From: Gonatopus flavifemur
Lineage: Eukaryota > Arthropoda > Insecta > Hymenoptera > Dryinidae
Direction of reading: 5' to 3'
NCBI GenBank assembly: GCA_018340375.1
Contig: JAFFJZ010000004.1
Coordinates: 22,852,001 to 22,916,000, forward strand
DNA length: 64,000 nucleotides
In this document: piece after piece, positions 34,078 through 44,671 of the stretch
How the letters are laid out: every line of letters begins with the position of its first letter
Numbering within the stretch: the first letter of the stretch is position 1
Position numbers and translations under genes: made by a program
The notes under the pieces: generated by a model
The model's input: the letters and a program-made list of their open reading frames with translations, nothing else
What the model was told of the DNA's origin: nothing
Databases searched by the model: none

Positions 34078-34826
34078 GGCATTCAGTACCCAGCCAGCAA
34101 AGCGCTCCCAAATCTGCGTTTCTGCTGCTGTAGTGCTACAGTAGTAACATAGTAGCATCCCAGGATTTTGACACTGCCTTGCTACCATAACATATATATA
34201 TTTCAATTTATAATGTAGCACTGCCTTAGTGCTACCAGTATTGCCACGGGGTGCTACCAAGTAGTGCTCCCAGAGGAATACTACTAAGTTGCTTCCATTT
34301 CAACACATAAATCAAGCCAGATATGTACAAGAAACTCCTAAATGTATAAGTGGAAGGTAGCATCGCTTTCAGAAGCGCTCCCTTGATTTTGTTGGCTGGG
34401 TAATGAAATTCAAGCTCATGGTACTCTGTGAGAAAAATGGTTTGTTGGGTGATGCAAATCAATTGATTTCACACAGTGATAATCACCGAAAGATCGTCGA
34501 ATAGCCATAAATAATTCTCAAACAATCTCCTTTATCACATTCAAATACAATAAGAAAGAAAACCTATCACTATCTTCCAAACAGCTGAATTTATGTAGTA
34601 CTATCTGCATAATTGTGTATAGATTCATTTGATTGAATTTTACATGTACATGCTGTAGGAATTCAATCGATTTTTGATTGTGCACATATTATTTGGTGGA
34701 CAACTATATACTTGTAATTTGTTTGTATACATATTGTGAATTGAATTTTCATTTTAAATATGTTATCTTTTTTTATTTTCTAATTCTACCAACACAAATC
34801 CTTTTTAATCCCCCTTTGTTATTTAG
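34078..34826. other. Intron remainder upstream of the P-transposase core
   Basis: No coding motif. AGTGCTACCA/GGTAGCA words recur at about 34120-34370 in both orientations, possibly another small inverted-repeat element. Confidence 0.35.
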
Positions 34827-36682
34827 TGTATGACTGGAGGGAGTATCATCCTTCAGGAAATCGAAAAAGGAAAAGTCAACGGAAAATATTCACCTGAACT
34901 TCGTGCTTTTGCCCTCACTGTTAATTTCTACAGTCCTAAAGCCTATAATTATATTAGAAAAACGTTGAGAAACCGATTGCCAGCGCCAAGTACTATACGA
35001 TCATGGTACGGTACAACTAACGGTTTTTCTGGTTTCACAGAGGAATCCATTCACATCTTAAAGAAAAAGGTTGAGCAAGCTGGTGACAACAAACTTTTTG
35101 GATGCTTGATGATGGATGAAATGGCCATTCGTCGCCAAGTCGAATGGGATGATTCCAAAAAAAGATTTGTGGGATGTGTGGATTATGGTGTAGCCCTTGA
35201 AGAACTTGATGATCCACCTGTGGCTAAGAACGCACTCGTGTACTTGGTCACAGGAATCAACCAGCGTTGGAAAATCCCTGTGGCCTATTTTCTTGTTAAT
35301 GGGTTGAGTGCACAAGAACTGGCGTCCATTACAAAACAAGTGTTGATATTTATAGCCCGTTCTGGAATTCAAGTCATAGGTTCGACATTCGATGGACTTC
35401 CTGCAAATATCGCAATGTGTATTGAGCTCGGTGCCGATGTATTCAATAATGTGGCTTTTTTCCGTCATCCATCAGATGCTCATGATGTTATAATTTTCCT
35501 AGATGCAGCGCATATGCTAAAATTAATCCGAAATGTTTTTGCCAAAAAAGTTCTATACGACTGTGATGGAAATGCCATCAAATTCCAATATCTAGGAGCA
35601 TTGGTTAGTTTGCAAGAGGCTGGACACTTTCATTTCTCCAACAAGTTGAACAAAATGCACATCCAATGGTGGAAAAATTAAATGAGTGTCAAGCTAGCTG
35701 CGCAAACATTTAGTGAAAGTTGTGCTGTAGCATTAGAACAGCTGCAAGCTGATGGGCACCCAGATTTCATAGAATGCGGTGCTACAGCTCGATTCTGCAG
35801 AATGGTCAACAATGCGTTTGATACTTTGAACTCCAGGAATCTGTTCTCATATAATTACAAGAAACCATTGAACAAAGAAACAGCGCCGGTAATATTGAAT
35901 TTTTTCAAAGAATGTAAAGACTATTTCTCACAAATAAAAATAGATGTGGTTTCCCGCGGAAAAAATAAAACTGTAACCGGAGTTCCAATCCTTCAAACGG
36001 CATCAAAAACAGGTTTTGCTGGATTTATTATTAACATGAACAATTTGGAGAGAATGTATATGGACTATGTAGGAAAAGGATATTTGAAATATATACTTTC
36101 ATATAAATTCTCCCAGGATCACCTGGAGATTTTATCCTCGTGTTTTAGAGCGATGGGAGGCTACAATAATAACCCAAATGCTGTTCAATTTGCATCCGTC
36201 TACAAAAGAATTTTACATCACAATGAAGTCCGATCCTCTCAACAAGCAAACTGTACTTCATTAGACAGTACTTCTATTCTAACAGTAGACTCAGGGTACA
36301 AGAAACGTAAAAGAACAGTGCAAATAATTCGACCAGAAGATTACGTGGATGTGGATGATATTCCATTGCATTTTATTGACTCTTCATTAGATCATGCTGT
36401 ACATTATATGACCGGTTTTGTGGAAAGACAAATGATGAGCACAGTGAAATGTGAAACATGTATCAATCTACTGAATCAGTGCGAGGAAGCAACATCAGAA
36501 TTTGTTGAACGCAAAAGCATTAAATGTTTGCGACAACCACGAAAAGATACGTATACTGTTGCTACCATCATAGAAAAAATATGGCATGTATATGAATTCT
36601 GTAATATATTTAGTTAAACGATGTTTATTAATACAAATAATAATGATACAAGAGTTTAGTGGTGAATACAAAAATATAACAA
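34827..36682 (+). pseudogene. P-element-type transposase core, one stop, then decay
   Basis: After acceptor TTATTTAG the frame encodes KYSPELRAFALTVNFYSPKA, RLPAPSTIRSWY, a LMMDEMAIRR motif, STFDGLPANIAM and FLDAAHMLKLIRN. These match the RNase H-like catalytic core and the inserted GTP-binding-type region of P-element transposases (THAP9 relatives). The first catalytic Asp is probably that of DEMAI. A single TAA (35679-35681, just after IQWWKN) interrupts the frame, which then continues from 35682 with SVKLAAQTFSESCAVALEQL to VATIIEKIWHVYEFC. After 36600 a further shift is needed, and at 36683 a gypsy element interrupts the gene. The C-terminal end resumes at 39184. It was probably a P transposon or a P-derived gene and is now inactive. 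Confidence 0.85.
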
Positions 36683-36826
36683 TGTAAGGTGCTGCGGCAC
36701 TCCAAATACTGACTGTGTCGTGTACGGCCTTCAGGGTCGCTCTTCTTTTCGAAGCGCCATCTATATACTCTCATAACTAGAACAGTACCGTATCAACTTA
36801 TATCTAAAAGGGTGACATACATTACA
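36683..36826 (-). repeat. 3' LTR of the deleted gypsy element
   Basis: 144 bp, identical to 39040-39183 except for about two positions. Preceded on the minus strand by a polypurine tract. Confidence 0.85.
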
Positions 36827-36856
36827 TTTCCTCCCTTTTTACAACAACAACATCCC

Positions 36857-37245
36857 TTATAAATCTAATATACATCTAGGTTTGATTGTTCTGTTAGATC
36901 TCCTCACATGAAGTGATTCGGCCTCCGGCGTTATAATTTTTTGGGTGTTTTCAGAACCAGCCATGTCGTCGTTACCGTTTTCTTGACTCTCATCAACAGA
37001 ACCTGCTTTTACATCAACTGGGTTGTTCTTATCACTATGAGTATTTATATCCTTTACCAAAATATCTTTATTTACATGAGAGTAATCCTGCAAGTTATTT
37101 TTCACACTACAAGGTTTGATCTGATCGCTATGTCTTTTCCACAATCGACTGTCATTCGTTCGAATCTTAAAAGTTACCGGGCTCAATTGACTCACAATTT
37201 CACTTTCTCTCCAATTTCCTTCCGCATAATCTCTAACCATAAAGA
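36857..37245 (-). pseudogene. Integrase C-terminal part of the gypsy element
   Basis: The minus strand encodes VMVRDYAEGNWRESEIVSQL, then VTFKIRTNDSRLWKRHSDQ and a tail with RRSNRTIKPRCILDL. This is the usual integrase C-terminal region (GPVTY...WKRHxDQ) and basic end of gypsy polyproteins. A 118 bp hairpin insertion separates it from the catalytic integrase part. Confidence 0.7.
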
Positions 37246-37363
37246 TGTAATTTCATGGGGCGTCGAGCATCAAGAGTCAACATTAGAAGGAAAGAGAAGA
37301 ACTGTGTCACCTCTCTTTCTTTCTAATGTTGACGCTTGATGCTCGACGCCCCATGAAATTACA
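37246..37363. mobile_element. 118 bp near-perfect hairpin inside the gypsy integrase
   Basis: TGTAATTTCATGGGGCGTCG at the left is exactly mirrored at the right, with arms of about 54 bp and almost no loop. One arm reads ATCAAGAGTCAACATT and the other AATGTTGACGCTTGAT in reverse. It interrupts the integrase frame and is the innermost insertion of this nest. Confidence 0.8.
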
Positions 37364-37448
37364 GCTTAACAGTATCTGAAGGATTAAAATGACTATTTCG
37401 GTTGCCCCTAAAATACTTTTCCTGTCTCTCGGAGCTTTTTATTACATT

Positions 37449-38483
37449 TTAATGTGCTTTATTCCTTAATAAATCCCACCGGTTTCTGAATCTACGATTA
37501 ATATGCAGTTCTGCAGGACTAATTCCCGTTGAACAATGAGGAGTCGATCTATAATAAAATGAATATTTACATAATGCCTCATGTTTCTTCATGCCTTCCT
37601 CCAGTAACAACTTAAACTTATTCTTAAAACTGCGGACAGCATTTTCAGCTGCTCCGTTTGAAGCTGGGTGATACGGTGCTGTCTTAATATGATGAACTCC
37701 GTTTCTATTTAGGAAGTACTCGAACTGGGCCGAACGAAAACTTGGACCTTTATCGGTCACCAACGTATATGGTAAACCCCACGTAGCGAAATAGTCCCTA
37801 AAAACATCGATCGTTCTTTGAGAAGTAATATCGCACATTTCCCTGACGTCAACCCATTTCAAGTACGCATCCGTAATTATTAAATACATGGTACCCTGAA
37901 TTGGACCCAAGAAATCCGCGTGGATCCTGTAACCAGGTCCTTCGGGCCAATCCCACTTATGTAAAATCGCTTTAGGTGGATTTTCCCCATATTTCAAACG
38001 TAGGGCACAGGATTTACCAATGTTCTCAATTTCTCGATCTATATTCGGCCACCAAATATATGATCGCGCCACACTTTTCATCTTAACAATCCCCATATGG
38101 CCGTTATGGAGTTCTTTCAACATATTATCCCTCAAAGATTTAGGAACTACCATCCTGTGACCCCACATGATGATGTCTTTCTCTACTGTCAGTTCCCTTT
38201 CTCTTCGTTTGAAAGCAATCATTTCTTCAGGAATGCTTGCAGGCCAACTCTCTAGTAGAAATTTTTTGACTTGCTCACACATAGGATCTTTTTGGGTTTC
38301 CGATTTCATCTTCTCCCAATCTATAGTTTGAATACCTTCCTGCACAAAATTCAGGTACGTATATTCATCAATCATTTCGTCCTTATCGTTAAACTTATTA
38401 TTTAAAATTAATCGTGACAGACCATCAGCTAAATTATTATTGATTTCTTTAGTATGCTTAATATGGTAATTATATCCTGACAA
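37449..38483 (-). pseudogene. gypsy integrase (zinc-binding and DDE parts)
   Basis: The minus strand begins in the end of RNase H (HTKEINNNLADGLSR). The integrase zinc region follows (LHNGHMGIVKMKSVARSYIW, then a CALRLKY that lacks the second Cys). The catalytic core carries IHADFLGP, VTDKGPSF and ASNGAAENAV; Asp and Glu of the last two are 35 residues apart (DD35E). All three acidic residues are present. The frame is open for 344 codons, which suggests recent activity before the deletion. It is joined to the RNase H part by a frameshift near 38490. Confidence 0.85.
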
Positions 38484-38492
38484 GAATACAGC

Positions 38493-39038
38493 TCAACGTT
38501 GGACTCTGCAGGCTGCCATCTGAGGCAAACCCTTTTTTCCATCGAATATGTATAAAAGTGGCTTATGATCAGTTTCTAATTGGAAACTCCTGCCGTACAC
38601 ATATTGGTGAAATGATTTTACCCCAAAAACTACGGCCAGAGCTTCTTTATCCAGCTGTGAATAATTTCGCTCCGCCTTTGATAAAGATCTAGACGCATAC
38701 GCTACAACTCGCTCTGTTTGATCCGGTAACACGTGTAGCAACACGGCTCCCAATCCTACCGGAGATGCATCGCACGTAATCTTAATGGGCAGAGCAGGAT
38801 CATAATGTTTTAAAACTTCATACGACTTCAGGTTATCTTTAGCCAATCGAAAAGCTTCGTCACATTCCCTATTCCAGACCCACTGAGACTCCTTTCGTAA
38901 TAACGCATACAACGGACTCATTAACGTAGCATAGTCCTTAACAAACTTTGAATAAAAATTGATCATTCCGAGGAATGTCTGCAATTTTTCAAGTTCTCGG
39001 GTCTTGGAATGTTCTCTATGGCTTCGATTTGGCTAACA
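38493..39038 (-). pseudogene. gypsy reverse transcriptase end and RNase H
   Basis: The minus strand encodes QTFLGMINFYSKFVKDYATL (connection after reverse transcriptase), then the RNase H domain with ITCDASPVGLGAVL, LDKEALAVVFG and TDHKPLLYIF. The three acidic motifs are kept. Upstream of 38984 the frame shifts, and IEAIENIPRPENL directly follows the 5' LTR. No YxDD reverse transcriptase motif is left. Confidence 0.82.
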
Positions 39039-39039
39039 A

Positions 39040-39183
39040 TGTAAGGTGCTGCGGCACTCCAAATACTGACTGTGTCGTGTACGGCCCTCAGGGTCGCTCT
39101 TCTTTTCGAAGCGCCATCTATATACTCTTATAACTAGAACAGTACCGTATCAACTTATATCTAAAAGGGTGACATACATTACA
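39040..39183 (-). repeat. 5' LTR of the deleted gypsy element
   Basis: Direct repeat of 36683-36826. Joined internally to pol sequence without a recognisable primer-binding site. Confidence 0.85.
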
Positions 39184-39458
39184 AATTCAAAGATGAACTG
39201 GAACATCATGGTGCCTTTGACAGAATTGTATATAATGTACATGCAAATTTAGATTTAGGAACCATTTTTTGCGATTTCAAAGATCATGGAATCCATGTAA
39301 ATATTGTCGAAACTCACAAGTACAAGCTGGTACAAAATTTTATAGGATTATATTTGAAAATTAAATTTTCTTATCTTGGTAAATGTTACACTAAAGAAGA
39401 ACATGATTCTTTCATCAGGCATGATTTAACAAAAACTGTACTTTTTAAAGGGCAATGA
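39184..39458 (+). pseudogene. C-terminal end of the P-element-type transposase
   Basis: The plus strand resumes after the gypsy element with DELEHHGAFDRIVYNVHANL, then GTIFCDFKDHG, YLKIKFSYLGKCYTKEEH and LTKTVLFKGQ before TGA (39456-39458). This matches the C-terminal domain of P-type transposases. AATAAA at about 39530 could serve as its polyadenylation signal. The join to 36682 is imperfect, because the upstream frame has shifted. Confidence 0.75.
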
Positions 39459-39702
39459 CAACTATTGTTTGAAGTAGAGTGTATTTATTATTTATCTGCA
39501 TCAATGTTTTTGTAATCTAACAATGACAAAATAAATGGTTGTTGTACTTGAAAGAATATTCTTCATTCTAATCAAAATATCTACCTGAAACTTCTTCATT
39601 TGCCAAAAGTATATGGAATCTCGGTTGAATGTACAGGATCCAAGCAACACCCTTGTGTTGTATATGTACTATGAAAATTCATATTATACATACTTTTTCC
39701 TA

Positions 39703-40009
39703 CACGGAGAGAAAAGAATGATTATACTTCCAATGCACCATGGTAATGATCACTATGTTACCATGGTACGAAGATTTTAGGTTATAACCTATACGTTGTA
39801 ATCAATAAAAAGTCATAGTACACATTACTTTATAGTATTGTAAAGCACATAGTGCTTGTAACCATAGACATGAATCAAATAAAGTAATGTGTATTATGAT
39901 TTTTTATTGATTGCAACGTATAGGTTATAACCTAAAATCTTCGTACCATGGTAACATAGTAATCATTACCATGGTGCATTGGAAGTATAACCATTCTTTT
40001 CTCTCCGTG
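39703..40009. mobile_element. MITE with ~125 bp inverted arms, CACGGAGAG termini, TA duplication
   Basis: The ends CACGGAGAGAAAAGAATG and reverse complement continue as inverted arms through CCATGGTAATGAT and GGTTATAACCTA. TA flanks at 39701-39702 and 40010-40011. Length 307 bp. Confidence 0.87.
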
Positions 40010-40064
40010 TAGTGCCACTCAGATAAAGTTTTTCCACTTACTGGACGTGCCTCTTAATTAGATT

Positions 40065-40298
40065 CCCTGGTTAAAGTCTCATAGCAATTCATAACAACAT
40101 GTCCTTATTATGAAATGTTACAGATTCTGCAACAGGGAATTCATAAGTAAACCACGAAGTCCTGTGAAATTCTGCTAATGATTCATCATGAATAATTATG
40201 AATATATTTTCATGTTTACTTATGAATTTCCTGTTGCGAAATTTGGAAAGTTTCATAAGGACATTTTCTTATGAATCGCTTTGAGACTTTAACCAGGG
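40065..40298. mobile_element. MITE, CCCTGGTTAAAGTCTC termini
   Basis: A perfect 16 bp terminal inverted repeat, then imperfect arms (GAATTCATAAGTAAAC mirrored). TT flanks both sides. Length 234 bp. The termini resemble those of the 188 bp element at 30922, which is also flanked by TT. Confidence 0.78.
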
Positions 40299-40795
40299 TT
40301 GCTTTTCCAATTTTTCGAATTAGATTATTACATTCGTATTCATCTAAAAGTACTTATAGCTTCATAAAATTTTACAAACTGAGACTAGATTTTCTGAATG
40401 TTCAAGGAATATCCCAACGATATACTTAGTATTGAGGTTGTTTAGTATAAATGTTTTATAATTGCTTTAAAAATATTTTGAGAAATATATATATTTGATA
40501 TTTTGATAAATATTTTGAATGATGATCATAAATAATAATTATGAGTAATCAGATGAATAAGTTGATAGATGTAATAATTCTCAAAATACATGCAAAAAAT
40601 CAACCATCAGAACACATGATGCAATGCGACTGATATTCTCTGAATATTTATTTTACATTGTCTACGTCAATATAAGAATCGTATTTATTGCTTTTAACGA
40701 TGATCCTCATTCTTATACTCAATGTATCAAACGTCAATAAATTATAACCTGTCATTCTCATCGAATCATTGGGTTTTTCTTACGATTATTCATTA
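40299..40795. other. No gene seen
   Basis: AT-rich sequence between two elements. Confidence 0.4.
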
Positions 40796-41305
40796 GGGTG
40801 GAGTGAAAAACAAAAAAGTCTCTGAATCGAATCGTAATAGTGCGGAAAAGTTGCTACTCTTCGAGACAAACTCAGGAAAAAAAAAAATTTTGAAATCGGA
40901 TGAGATCTTTAACTCGCGCATTTCGTTTAAAGTTTTTGAATTTCATCGAAAATTCAAGGATATTTCAAAATATTCCAGGTTGCTTAATTATTGTCCGATC
41001 GAGCTAATTTTTGGTTTGTCGCATTATGTTGAGATTTTTAATGGAAAAAAAAACATATCCCCCTCCTCCCTTCACGGGGAGGGGGTAACACAGAAAGCCT
41101 GCACAGGGTCATAAAGCACGTTTTCCTCTCAAATCACCCTAAATAGGTGTCGACGCCTTACAGTTACATCGAAACAATTTCCGATGTATTATAGAATATC
41201 CTCATCGCTTCAATTATTATATGAACTGAAATTGCTTATGGGGCATAAACTCAATGGCTAGCATTCCTTACTTGTCTTTGCTAGTTATCCAGTAGCACAG
41301 TAGAG

Positions 41306-41613
41306 TTGTATCGTCGCAGCGTTATTGCAGACTGAGTGTCTTATAGAACATCCACACGCACTTGTGTGCATTGCATGTATTTCTACATACACATTCTTGA
41401 TTATCGGTTGTATCGTCGCAGCGTTATTGCAGACTGAGTGTCTTATAGAAAATCCACACGCACTTGTGTGCATCGCATATATTTCCACCTACACATTCTT
41501 GATTATCTGTTGTATCGTCACAGCGTTATTACAGACTGAGTGTCTTATAAAAAATCCACACGCACTGGTGTGCATCGCATATATTTCCACATACACGTTC
41601 TTGATTATCGGTT
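41306..41613. repeat. Three tandem copies of a 102 bp unit just before the transposase-like ATG
   Basis: TTGTATCGTCGCAGCG begins each unit at 41306, 41408 and 41510. The third copy ends 5 bases before the ATG at 41618. Because 102 is a multiple of three, the unit creates open frames on both strands (34-residue repeats). I attribute no protein to them. The location suggests a transposase-binding or promoter repeat. Confidence 0.85.
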
Positions 41614-41617
41614 ATCA

Positions 41618-43888
41618 ATGTCCCTGACACGTAAAGACACGGCGTGTCCTTTCTTCGGGGCCCCAAGACCATTGCCGCTTTCCTTCCTCCCAACATCTGC
41701 GGATGTCGTGAGAGCTTTTCACCAGGGAAGATATAGACTGTGCCCCGGGAAGAAAGTCAATTTTTCTTTAGTGGCTAGCAGTGTAGCCTCACAATTGGAA
41801 GCATTGTATTGCAAAGCTTCCATTCCTGCCGTTTCTCATGCCAGAATAATACAAAAAATAAAAGTCCTGCATGACAAATATGATGTTCTCAGAAAATCTT
41901 ACAACAGGGAAAAAACACATGAAAAGTACAAGAACTTTATCCAAGAGTCATGTGGAACTTTATTCGATATTTCTACATGTAAATGCCCTATGACATTTGA
42001 GTGCATTTGCAACAAATCTTTTAGTGCATGCATTTGCTCCAATCCTGTTGTCATTCAATGCAGGTGCCCTAAAGACAGAAAAATACCTGTAATAGAACTC
42101 AAGTTTCTGTATGCACAAAGGTATTTCAGGAAGGGGAAAATTGGAGCCAAAGATTTGACAGAAACCAAAAGATTGACAAAACAAATGCAGAGGAAGAACG
42201 TAGTAATCTTCTGCAGCACTCCTCTATAGAAATTGCTGCAGGTCCGTCTTCTTTCAGCACTATTCCTGAAACAGAAAATAAACATTTTGAAGAAAGTGAC
42301 AATGAACAGCACGATGCAACCTTTCAGTTCCCACGCTCAACGTCTTTTGTTTCTGAAAAAAAACAAATGCGTTTGTCATTGCCAGCAGCTGGGGGGATAT
42401 GTGATCGGTATGGGGTTTCTGACAGAGCAGCAGCAGCCATAGCTTCAAGCGTGCTGAAAGATGTGGGATTAGTCACTAATGAAGATTCATCTATGATTAT
42501 TGATCGAAGCAAGATTAGACGTGAGAAAGAAAAATGCAGAGCTAGTTTAGTTGAAGCGCAGCTTATTGAGCGACAAGCAGAGGGTCCTAAGTGTTTGTAC
42601 TTTGACGGCAGATCAGATAACACACTGTACTTAGAAGAAAGAAACGGTAAACGCTACCAAACAGAGAAAAAAGAAGAACATATTTCTGTTATTGAGGAAC
42701 CTGGCTCAAAATATGTTTGCCATATAGTACCAGATTCAGAGACCGGAAAGGATACAGCCCCCAGCATTGTGAGGTACTTCGAAGACAATGCTATAGATAC
42801 ATCTGGTATTGCAGTTATCGGTTGCGATGGTACAGCAACAAATACTGGCTGGAAGAATGGAGCCATTAAACATATTGAGATGAAATTACAAAAACCCTTA
42901 CAATGGGTTATCTGCCTCATGCACTTTAACGAATTGCCTTTGCGGCATCTCATCGAAGATCTTGATGGGAGAACAAGTGATCCTCATTCATTCACAGGTG
43001 CTATCTGCAAACAACTTGCAGAATGTGAGTCGGTGCCTGTGGTTGATTTTCAGCCGATCAGCTGCGTTCTGCCAGAGATTGATTTCAAAATCCTCAGTAA
43101 AGATCAAAGATATTTACACGAGATTGCTCTCAGCATTGATTCAGGATCCTGTTCAACAGATCTAGCCAACCGTGACCCGGGACCAATAGCACATGCTCGT
43201 TGGTTGACCACAGCTAACAGAATTCTTAGGCTATATATTTCCACTGCAAACCCGTCAGAAACCCTGCAGCTTATAGTGACATACATATTACACATATACG
43301 CACCACTGTGGTTCCAAATTAAGACAAAATCTTCTATTCTTGAAGGACCGAAACACATTTTCGATTGTATCAAAAGATGTCGAAAGTTACCTCCTAAAGT
43401 AAGGAATATTGTACATAAAGTCATTCAGACAAACGGCTTCTTCGCCCATCCAGAAAATGTTCTGCTGTCTATGGTAATGGATAACGATGGGCGCATTAGA
43501 GAACTAGGTCTAAGGCGAGTCCTCGAAACAAAAGAAAAACCTGTGACAAAAAAAACTTTTGTAAGGACTTTTAAAGTACCTGAATTTGATTTTGAAGCGC
43601 AAGAGTACTTTGACATCATCAATTGGTCTAAGGTTACACTTACCTGTCCCCCACTCTTGTCTTCTCTTTCCGCACAGCAAATTTTGATGCTAATTAAGGA
43701 GAAACAGAAACCAACACTAGAAATAGACCTGAAAAAGTCCCTTGTCACACTCAGGCAGTAGAACGGTGTGCAAAACTGGTAACAAGAGCCAGTAAAGAAG
43801 TATATGGACACGACAGGAGAGATGGCTACATTCGAGCAACTCTTAACTCTCAAGCAGAGAGATGCCACAATTCGAAACAAAATCTGAC
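41618..43888 (+). pseudogene. Unnamed transposase-like protein, copy B (two frameshifts)
   Basis: The start MSLTRKDTACPFFG aligns with the start of copy A. Part 1 (41618 to about 42180) ends in a Cys-rich, probably zinc-binding region (CKCPMTFECICN...CICS...CRCP) followed by KIPVIELKFLY. A one-base shift in an A-rich run near 42172-42185 leads into part 2 (open from about 42150, continuing to 43761): DRYGVSDRAAAAIASSVLKD, YFDGRSD, IGCDGTATNTGWKNG, ICLMHFNELPLRHL, HARWLTTANRILRLY and AHPENVLLSM. A second shift in AAAAA near 43735 leads to CHTQAVERCAKLV and RRDGYIRATL. From memory, this order of motifs occurs in many uncharacterised arthropod and cnidarian proteins. I know no family name. The Asp of YFDGR and GCDGT and the Glu of HTQAVER could form a DDE triad (inference). 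Confidence 0.72.
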
Positions 43889-44055
43889 TTCAAATAGAGT
43901 CCATGCCCACATTTGGTTGGTAGGTTGGGTAGGGCGTGGGTGGAACTCGCGGTGCAGCCACCTTCTCGTGGTGAGTTCTGAGTCGTGACAAGTGTGACGG
44001 GTGAAGAGATGCATATATTGCATACTGTAATAAAACATGGATATAACCCCTCCCC

Positions 44056-44222
44056 CAGGAGCGAATTCAAAGGGGGGGGGCGGTAGGGGCAAGTACCCCT
44101 CCCAAGCCAACCAAATATGTTCCGGCAATGGGGAGTTTTTGTATTCCTACGATCTTTATTTTTTTTAAAGTTCAAATAAGTACTTTTCGCCCCCCCAAGA
44201 CAGATCTCTGGATCCGCCCCTG
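44056..44222. mobile_element. 167 bp hAT-type MITE with 8 bp duplication
   Basis: The ends CAGGAGCGAATTC and (reverse) CAGGGGCGGATCC are flanked by CCCTCCCC at 44048-44055 and 44223-44230. An 8 bp duplication with CAGG ends indicates hAT mobilisation. It lies between the transposase-like gene and the right inverted end. Confidence 0.72.
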
Positions 44223-44671
44223 CCCTCCCCTCCTCCCTACCCCCTTTGCCGTTATTTGGAAGGGGGATTGAAGTAATGATATTATTCTATACAGTGGGAA
44301 TTATTGCGATATAACGGGACGGTGTCGACAGAGTTATTTAGGGCGATCTGAGGGAAAAATGGACTTTCTGATTCGCTCCAAGCTTTATCAAGGAGGGGAG
44401 GGGGTATATTCTTCTCCAATAAAAACCTCAATATAATACCACAAACCAAAAATCAGCTTGATCGGACAATAATCGAGCGAACTCGAATATTCTGAAATAT
44501 CCTTGAATTTTCGATGAAATTCAAAAACTTCAAACGAAATGCGGGAGTTGAAGATCTTATCCGATTTCAAAATTTTTTTTTCCTGGGTTCGTCTTGAAGA
44601 GTAGCAACTTTTCCGCGCTATTATGATTCGATTCGGAGACTTTTTTGTTTTTCACTCCACCCTAGTACATA

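Larger units (their letters stand above)
36683..39183 (-). mobile_element. Internally deleted Ty3/gypsy-type element with 144 bp terminal repeats
   Basis: Two nearly identical direct repeats of 144 bp (36683-36826 and 39040-39183; two differences noticed) enclose pol sequences read on the minus strand. The repeats start TGTAATG and end CTTACA on that strand. A purine-rich tract (AAAAAGGGAGGAAA) precedes the 3' repeat, as expected. The 5' repeat is joined directly to the end of the reverse transcriptase region: primer site, gag, protease and most of the reverse transcriptase are missing. No target-site duplication was found. It lies inside the C-terminal coding part of the P-element gene. Confidence 0.82.
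40796..44662 (+). mobile_element. 3.87 kb DNA transposon candidate with ~350 bp inverted ends (copy B)
   Basis: The ends GGGTGGAGTGAAAAAC and its reverse complement are flanked by TA (40794-40795 and 44663-44664). Similarity between the inverted ends extends about 350 bp (40796-41150 and about 44325-44662), through ATTATTGTCCGATC and a shared AATCACCCTAAATA/GATCGCCCTAAATA stretch. They enclose a triplicated 102 bp repeat and the transposase-like gene 41618-43888. The ends are roughly 80% alike by eye. The best reading is an inactive autonomous element. The alternative is that the gene was caught between two copies of an unrelated inverted repeat. Confidence 0.6.

Noticed and set aside
41306..41613. 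CRISPR-like array
   Set aside because: The 102 bp units are contiguous without spacers, and the genome is animal.
41325..41627. 100-codon frame made of 34-residue repeats
   Set aside because: It is produced by the 102 bp tandem repeat, whose length is a multiple of three. The opposite strand is open as well.
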